Positions 58,934 through 64,000 of a DNA stretch of 64,000 nucleotides are shown here, piece after piece. How positions within the stretch are numbered: position 1 is the stretch's first letter; every line of letters starts with the position of its first letter. Position numbers and translations under genes: made by a program. This stretch comes from Comamonas koreensis (GTDB lineage Bacteria > Pseudomonadota > Gammaproteobacteria > Burkholderiales > Burkholderiaceae_C): contig NZ_JAJNCT010000003.1 in NCBI RefSeq assembly GCF_021026195.1, positions 289,699 to 353,698 on the forward strand. Reading direction: 5' to 3'. The notes beneath the pieces were generated by a model. The model made no database searches. It saw only the letters and a list, made by a program, of their open reading frames with translations, and was not told the origin of the DNA.

Positions 58934-61788
58934 CAGGCCATCAGACGGGTTTCACCCGCGCCATAAAGATTGCTGTCGCAGCGGCCGCACAAGGTGGGGT
59001 GGGCGGGGTTCTGGCCCACATCGTCGCGGTAGTGCCAGCAGCGCTCGCACTTGGCCTTGTCCGATGGGTTGACGGCCACGCTCAGCGCATCACCGGCGGC
59101 CACCGTGGCGGCCGAGGTGATCAGCACAAACTTGAGGTCGTCCGCCAGGGTCTGCAGCAGCGCCAGGTCTTCCGGCTGGGCGCTGATGGCCACTTCGGCC
59201 TGCAGCGATGCACCCACCTTGCCATCGGCACGCAGGGTTTCGATGTCCTTGTTGACCACATCGCGGATCTCGCGGATGCGCGCCCACTTGGCCAGCAGGG
59301 CCTCGTCGCCAGCGGGCAGGTCGCAGAATTTCTCCAGGAAGATGGTCTCGCTGCTGCCAACGATCTTCCAGGCCTCTTCGGCGGTGAAGGACAGGAAAGG
59401 CGCCATCCAGCGCAGCATGGCCTGGGTGATCTGGTGCAGCGCGGTCTGGGCCGAGCGGCGTGCCAGGCTGCCTTCGGCGCTGGTGTAGAGGCGGTCCTTG
59501 AGGACGTCCAGGTAGAAGCCGCCCAGGTCCTCGGAGCAGAACAGCTGGAGCTTGGCCACCACGGGGTGGAACTCATAGACCTTGTAGTGCGCCAGCAGCT
59601 CGGCCTGGAACTGCGCCGAGCGGGCCAGCGCCCAGCGGTCGATCTCCAGCATGTCTTCGTAGGCGACCGCATCCTTGGCGACATCGAAGTCGCTGATGTT
59701 GGCCATCAGGAAGCGCAGGGTGTTGCGGATGCGGCGGTAGGCATCCACCACGCGGGCGAGGATCTTGTCGTCGATGCCCAGGTCGCCCGAGTAGTCGGTC
59801 GAGGCCACCCACAGGCGGATGATCTCGGCGCCCATCTTGTTGCTCACATCCTGCGGCGCGACGGTGTTGCCGACCGACTTGGACATCTTTTTGCCTTGGC
59901 CGTCCACGGTAAAGCCGTGGGTCAGCAGGCCCTTGTAGGGCGCGCGGCCAAAGATGGCCGAGGCCAGCAGCAAGGAGCTGTGGAACCAGCCACGGTGCTG
60001 GTCATGGCCTTCGAGGTACAGGTCAGCCTCGGGGCCGCTGTCGTGGTGGTGGTCGGGATGGGTGCCACGCAGCACATGCCAGAAGGTCGAGCCCGAATCG
60101 AACCAGACTTCCAGGATGTCGGTGCTCTTCGTGTAGAGCTTGGCTTCTTCGGCGCCCAGGATCTCTTCGCTGGTCACGCGGCTCCAGGCTTCGATGCCGC
60201 CCTTTTCGACGATCTCGACCGCCTGGTCGAGGATCTCCATTGTGCGCGGGTGCAGCGCACCCGTATCCACATGCAGGAAGAAGGGGATGGGCACACCCCA
60301 GCTGCGCTGGCGCGAGATGCACCAGTCCGGACGGCCGGCGATCATCGCGCGCAGGCGCTCCTGGCCGTTTTCCGGGTAGAAGCTGGTGTGCTCGATGGCG
60401 TCCAGCGCGATCTGGCGCAGGGTCTGTGCCGGCTTTTGGGCCGGGTCGGTGAACACGCCTTCGCCTTCGTCCATGCGGATGAACCACTGGGCGGCGGCGC
60501 GGTAGATCACTGGCGTCTTGTGGCGCCAGCAATGCGGGTAGCTGTGGGTGATGGTCTTGGTGTCCATCAGACGGCCGGCGACCTTGAGCGCGTCCAGGAT
60601 GACCGGCACAGCCTTCCAGATGTGCTGGCCACCGAACAGCGGCAGCTCGGGCGCATAGACACCATTGCCCTGCACCGGGTTGAGGATGTCCTTGTAGTCC
60701 ATACCATTGCTGACGCAGGAGTTGAAGTCATCCAGACCGTAGGCAGGCGCCGAGTGCACGATACCGGTACCGTCGTCGGCGGTGGCATAGTCGGCCAGGT
60801 AGACGGGCGAGATGCGGTCATAGCCCTTGTCCACATGGGCCAGCGGGTGCTTGAAGGGCATGTGGTCCAGCACCTTGCCGGGGGCCGATGCGATCACCTT
60901 GCCTTCGATGCCCCAGCGCTCCATGCACTTGTCCACCAGCGCGCTGGCCAGCACCAGCAGGCCGCGCTCGGTGTCGACCAGGCTGTATTCGAGGTCGGGG
61001 TTGACGTTCAAGGCCTGGTTGGCCGGGATGGTCCAGGCGGTGGTCGTCCAGATGACGATGAAGGCTTCCTTGTCCAGCTTGGCCAGGCCGAAGGCGGCTG
61101 CCAGCTTGGCCGGATCGGCCGCCGGGAACATTACATCGAGGGTCTGGCTTTGCTTGTCGGCGTATTCGATCTCGAACTCGGCCAGCGACGAAGCGCAGTC
61201 AAAGCACCAGTAGACGGGCTTGAGGCCCCGGTAGACAAAGCCACGCTCCATGACCTTCTTGAGGGCGCGCAGCTCGCCCGCCTCATTGGCATAGTTCATG
61301 GTCTTGTAGGGGTGGTCCCAGTCGCCCAGCACGCCCAGGCGCTTGAAATCCGCCATCTGCTGGCCGATCTGCTCGGTGGCGAAGGCGCGGCTCTTGGCCT
61401 GCATCTCATCGCGGGGCAGGTTGCGGCCATGGAGCTTTTCGATCGCGTTCTCGATCGGCAGGCCGTGGCAGTCCCAGCCCGGCGCGTACAGCGCGTCATA
61501 GCCTTCCAGTTGGCGGCTCTTGACGATCATGTCTTTGAGGATCTTGTTGACGGCGTGGCCGATGTGGATCTTGCCGTTGGCGTAGGGCGGGCCGTCGTGC
61601 AGGATGAACTTGGGCGCGCCGCTGCGGGCATCCCGCAGGCGCTTGTAGATGCCCTGGTCCTCCCACTCCTTGACCCAGCCCGGCTCGCGCTTGGGCAGAT
61701 CGCCGCGCATCGGAAACGGGGTGTCGGGCATGTTCAAGGTGGCGCGGTACGCAGAGGCCTTTTCTGCGGGGGACGATTTGTCGGACAT
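58933..61788 (-). CDS. ileS: Isoleucyl-tRNA synthetase
   Basis: A 951-residue class I synthetase. The HIGH motif is [10 protein letters not shown] near residue 70, and the editing domain follows ([10 protein letters not shown]). KMSKS appears as [10 protein letters not shown] near residue 610, and the C-terminal zinc finger is [10 protein letters not shown]...CGRCDSNL. The start at 61788 ([20 protein letters not shown]) is preferred over a 44-codon upstream extension. It lies between ribF and lspA on the same strand, the conserved order ribF-ileS-lspA. Confidence 0.97.
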   Translation of the reverse strand: MSDKSSPAEKASAYRATLNMPDTPFPMRGDLPKREPGWVKEWEDQGIYKRLRDARSGAPKFILHDGPPYANGKIHIGHAVNKILKDMIVKSRQLEGYDALYAPGWDCHGLPIENAIEKLHGRNLPRDEMQAKSRAFATEQIGQQMADFKRLGVLGDWDHPYKTMNYANEAGELRALKKVMERGFVYRGLKPVYWCFDCASSLAEFEIEYADKQSQTLDVMFPAADPAKLAAAFGLAKLDKEAFIVIWTTTAWTIPANQALNVNPDLEYSLVDTERGLLVLASALVDKCMERWGIEGKVIASAPGKVLDHMPFKHPLAHVDKGYDRISPVYLADYATADDGTGIVHSAPAYGLDDFNSCVSNGMDYKDILNPVQGNGVYAPELPLFGGQHIWKAVPVILDALKVAGRLMDTKTITHSYPHCWRHKTPVIYRAAAQWFIRMDEGEGVFTDPAQKPAQTLRQIALDAIEHTSFYPENGQERLRAMIAGRPDWCISRQRSWGVPIPFFLHVDTGALHPRTMEILDQAVEIVEKGGIEAWSRVTSEEILGAEEAKLYTKSTDILEVWFDSGSTFWHVLRGTHPDHHHDSGPEADLYLEGHDQHRGWFHSSLLLASAIFGRAPYKGLLTHGFTVDGQGKKMSKSVGNTVAPQDVSNKMGAEIIRLWVASTDYSGDLGIDDKILARVVDAYRRIRNTLRFLMANISDFDVAKDAVAYEDMLEIDRWALARSAQFQAELLAHYKVYEFHPVVAKLQLFCSEDLGGFYLDVLKDRLYTSAEGSLARRSAQTALHQITQAMLRWMAPFLSFTAEEAWKIVGSSETIFLEKFCDLPAGDEALLAKWARIREIRDVVNKDIETLRADGKVGASLQAEVAISAQPEDLALLQTLADDLKFVLITSAATVAAGDALSVAVNPSDKAKCERCWHYRDDVGQNPAHPTLCGRCDSNLYGAGETRLMA

Positions 61789-61938
61789 AAATACCTTCAA
61801 AGCAAAACATGGTCCTGATCCGGGCGGGGTGATCATGCCGGTCAGTGGAAAAATGTATAGCGCAGAAGCGTTGTCTGACGTGCACCTTGGTGCAGGCGAC
61901 TGCTGACTTCTGCGCGGCACGGCGCAGTCAGGTCAGCG

Positions 61939-62979
61939 TCAAATTCGGTCGCGCGTGGTCTGGCGACGGGTTTCGGCGTGGCTGGCCGTATGAAAGAAGG
62001 CACGGGCATCCGCGCAGTCCTTGGCAATCCCTGTGGTCAGGGCGTCCAGACTGTCGTATTTGAGCTCGTCGTGCAGTTTGTGTAGGAGTTCCACTCGGAT
62101 GATTTTACCGTATGCCCCGTCACCACCCAGTTCAGCGGGCCATTGCAGGCAATGGGTCTCCAGCAGCACGCGGCCGCCGTTGACGTCATTCGGGTCCAGC
62201 GAGGGGCGCACGCCCAGGTTGGCCACGCCCGGCAAGGGCTCGGCCGACAGGCCGTGCACCAGCACGACAAAAATGCCGCTGGCCGCCGGTTTCCAATGGT
62301 CAAAACGCAGGTTCAACGTGCGAAAGCCGTCGCCTGCGCCCGCGCGGCTTTCGGCCAGCTGGCGGCCCAGCTTGCGGCCATGCACCACATGGCCGGATAT
62401 CGCATAGGGGTAGCCCAGCAGCTTGGCCGCTGCCGGCATATCGCCCTGGCTGAGCGCATGGCGCACCGCCGTGCTGGAGACGCGCAGGCCATCGGATTCG
62501 TAGCTGTTCATGCGCGCCACATCAAAGCCCTGCTTGCGGCCGGCCTCGACCAGCATCGCGTAATCTCCCGCGCGCTGGTGGCCAAAGCGGAAATCATCGC
62601 CCACCAGCAGGTAGCCGGTGCCCAGGCCTTTGAGCAGCACATCGTCGATAAAGGCCTGCGGGGCTTGCGCGGCCAGGCGCGCATTGAAGGGCAGCACAAT
62701 GGTCTGGTCAATGCCGCATTGGGCGAGCTGGTCGAGCTTGTCGCGCAGAGTGGATATCCGGGCCGGCGCCAGGTCGGGCTTGTTCAGGATCTGGGCAAAG
62801 TAGTCACGCGGATGGGGCTCGAAGGTAAGTGCGCAACTGGCCAGCCCCCGGCGCTGCGCTTCGCTGCGCAGCAGCGCCAGCATGGCCTGGTGGCCCCGGT
62901 GCACCCCATCAAAATTGCCGATGGTCAGCGCGCAGTGCCTGGTGACCTCGGGGTGGTCAAGTCCTCTGAAGATTTTCAT
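61939..62979 (-). CDS. ribF: Bifunctional riboflavin kinase / FAD synthetase
   Basis: A 346-residue enzyme making FMN and FAD. The N-terminal FAD-synthetase domain has LTIGNFDGVHRGHQAML, FEPHPRDYF and GYLLVGDDFRFGHQRAGD. The C-terminal kinase domain has GRKLGRQLAESRAGAG, GVANLGVRPSLD and FHDEL-type HDELKYDSLDAL. It starts with MKIFRGLDHP at 62979. Upstream of ileS on the same strand with a 150-bp gap. Confidence 0.96.
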   Translation of the reverse strand: MKIFRGLDHPEVTRHCALTIGNFDGVHRGHQAMLALLRSEAQRRGLASCALTFEPHPRDYFAQILNKPDLAPARISTLRDKLDQLAQCGIDQTIVLPFNARLAAQAPQAFIDDVLLKGLGTGYLLVGDDFRFGHQRAGDYAMLVEAGRKQGFDVARMNSYESDGLRVSSTAVRHALSQGDMPAAAKLLGYPYAISGHVVHGRKLGRQLAESRAGAGDGFRTLNLRFDHWKPAASGIFVVLVHGLSAEPLPGVANLGVRPSLDPNDVNGGRVLLETHCLQWPAELGGDGAYGKIIRVELLHKLHDELKYDSLDALTTGIAKDCADARAFFHTASHAETRRQTTRDRI

Positions 62980-63181
62980 CTTTGCTTTGTTTTTTGTAGC
63001 GGCTTGCGCTTTCGAGCCGAGCGCTGGTGTGCAATTTCACAATAAAAGTGTATATTGATCATTATGACTTGGTGCCCGGGTCTGCGTGCAGCATGTGCGT
63101 GGGCAGTGGCATTTTTCGTGGCCAGGCGCCGCGCGGGTCGACGGTATTTCGGTTCAATTCCCAATGCGCAGGAGGCCCATT

Positions 63182-63739
63182 GTGAAGGTGTTGAAGTTAT
63201 CGGCAAGTGGCGTTCCGCAATCCTGGATCAGTCTGCAGGAGGCGGTGACGCACTACGCAGCAGGCGATGTGCGCTGGGAGGCGGGCTCAAGTGTGGCCTG
63301 CTTCCGTGGCGGCCATAACGCCATCACCGGCCTGCAGTCGCGCATCGATGTGGCCAGCATCATCGGCACGCGTGGCAAGCCCGGCATCGACCCCTTTGCC
63401 ATGCGCATGACGCTCACCAACAGCAAGCTGTTTGGCCGCGACCGCCATATCTGCGCCTACTGCGGCGAGCATTTCGACGAAGAACACCTGACCCGCGAAC
63501 ACATCATTCCGGTATCCCAGAAGGGGCCCGATACCTGGATGAATGTGGTGACGGCCTGCGCATCCTGCAACCACCACAAGGCCGGCCGCACGCCCGAGCA
63601 GGCGCATATGCCGCTGCTCTACGCGCCCTACACCCCCAGCCTTTGGGAAGACTTCATCCTGCGCAACCGCCGCATCCTGACGGACCAGATGGAGTTCCTG
63701 ATGGCCCATGTGCCCAAGAGCTCGCGTTTGACGGCTTGA
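63182..63739 (+). CDS. HNH endonuclease
   Basis: A 185-residue HNH-family protein. The zinc knuckles are ICAYCGEHFDEEHLTREHII and TACASCNHHKAGRTPEQAHM, with the HNH core REHIIPVSQKGPDTWMNVVT. An N-terminal region of 75 residues precedes them. The start is GTG at 63182, set by an AGGAGG ribosome-binding site ending about 11 bases upstream; the frame is open further upstream without one. This HNH type is common and chromosomally conserved in Burkholderiales. Its DNA target and role are unknown. Confidence 0.85.
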   Translation: MKVLKLSASGVPQSWISLQEAVTHYAAGDVRWEAGSSVACFRGGHNAITGLQSRIDVASIIGTRGKPGIDPFAMRMTLTNSKLFGRDRHICAYCGEHFDEEHLTREHIIPVSQKGPDTWMNVVTACASCNHHKAGRTPEQAHMPLLYAPYTPSLWEDFILRNRRILTDQMEFLMAHVPKSSRLTA

Positions 63740-63761
63740 CCGCTACCTTTGGCGTCACCAG

Positions 63762-63790
63762 CAAAAAGGCCTTGTCTTGCGACAAGGCCT
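63762..63790 (-). terminator. Intrinsic terminator for minus-strand transcription
   Basis: A perfect 10-bp stem, AGGCCTTGTC (63767-63776) with GACAAGGCCT (63781-63790), followed on the minus strand by five T (63763-63767). It faces the end of the HNH gene. Confidence 0.75.
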
Positions 63791-63802
63791 CAGATTGTTG
63801 AT

Positions 63803-63834
63803 AAACCCCCGTTTTTTCAAACGGGGGTTTTTTT
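63803..63834 (+). terminator. Intrinsic terminator
   Basis: AAACCCCCGTTT (63803-63814) pairs with AAACGGGGGTTT (63819-63830) over a 4-base loop and is followed by T. It ends the HNH gene and, because of its A-rich left edge, may also act on the other strand. Confidence 0.85.
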
Positions 63835-63841
63835 GTTGCCG

Positions 63842-63988
63842 CTATGCGAAGCGATACGCAGGCCCAGGCAGCTGCGCGCCGCCAAACTTTTGCTTTGCGT
63901 GGTGCGCTTGCTCGCGACGCTCGTAGCCTCTCATCGCCGCTTTTAAAAGCCGTAAAAGCCGCGCCAGCAGCAGCGCGATCTTCTTCAT
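63842..63988 (-). CDS. Small basic hypothetical protein
   Basis: A 48-residue frame (MKKIALLLARLLRLLKAAMR, ending in a TAG at 63842) on the minus strand, basic and amphipathic. The frame stays open toward the window edge, so it may be the C-terminal end of a longer gene. Its stop is followed by the terminators at 63762-63834, which supports real transcription. No family is recognised. Confidence 0.5.
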   Translation of the reverse strand: MKKIALLLARLLRLLKAAMRGYERREQAHHAKQKFGGAQLPGPAYRFA

Positions 63989-64000
63989 GTTCTGCGCGCA

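Noticed and set aside
58999..61818. A 939-codon plus-strand open frame antisense to ileS
   Set aside because: It is a composition shadow: GC-rich codons of ileS leave the opposite strand open. The predicted protein is Val/Gly/His/Gln-rich with no domain, and ileS is unmistakable.
62980..63181. FMN riboswitch before ribF
   Set aside because: The conserved RFN-element stretches are not visible; the region only has AT-rich promoter-like sequence.

Overview
The window looks like chromosomal DNA of a Comamonadaceae betaproteobacterium, most likely Comamonas or a close relative. This rests on the high GC, the gene order ileS-lspA, hrcA/nadK/recN and TPR-lolB-ispE-tRNA-Gln-prs-rplY-pth, and the abundance of Bug-type binding proteins, LysR regulators and IPTL-CTERM surface proteins. 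The genus is inferred from gene order and protein style, not from a search.

Layout. 1-14.6 kb is mostly housekeeping: the end of a peptide/nickel-type ABC importer, a 2[4Fe-4S] ferredoxin, pth, rplY, prs, tRNA-Gln, ispE, lolB and a TPR protein, then mutM, mutY, rapZ, recN, nadK, hrcA and a CAU-anticodon tRNA. 14.9-22.3 kb is accessory: a GreA/B-like factor, a decayed stretch with an IPTL-CTERM relic and an isolated Fur-like box, a zinc alcohol dehydrogenase, a DODA-type dioxygenase, a MocR regulator, a DapA-like aldolase and a LysR regulator. 22.4-27.4 kb is an L-rhamnonate operon, rhmT-rhmD-rhmA-aldA: import, dehydration, retro-aldol cleavage to pyruvate and L-lactaldehyde, and oxidation to lactate. 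27.5-33.8 kb has a TetR/MFS pair and a CoA-transferase/oxidoreductase/Bug operon with a divergent LysR. 33.8-41.4 kb is an iron locus (FecI-FecR-TonB receptor behind a Fur box and an FNR-type box), flanked by a DNA-binding-domain-only Fur homologue, a large DUF11-repeat IPTL-CTERM surface protein and a small HEAGH membrane protein.

41,729-56,426 is the most interesting part: a 14.7-kb integrated element inserted inside the anticodon loop of a tRNA-Ser(UGA) gene. The tRNA's 5' half lies at the right junction and its 3' half at the left junction, with a 7-bp core (TTTCAAG) at both. The element carries its own complete tRNA-Ser(UGA) just inside the right junction, in the same orientation, so it appears to break one tRNA-Ser and supply another. 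Its genes are AlpA, Ogr/Delta-like zinc finger, P2-type tail chaperones (TAC, GpE) and tape measure, two divergent Arc-family regulators over a perfect 20-bp inverted repeat, a protein made of three tandem AlpA-like units, a gpA-type HUH replication protein, a DUF4224 protein, a tyrosine integrase and an AbiJ/HEPN-like gene. No capsid, portal, terminase, sheath, baseplate or lysis gene is visible. It is therefore either a decayed P2-like prophage or a satellite that pairs its own tail-length module with a helper's particles.

56.5-64 kb returns to the core chromosome: a Na/Pi cotransporter, lspA-ileS, ribF, an HNH endonuclease and opposed terminators.
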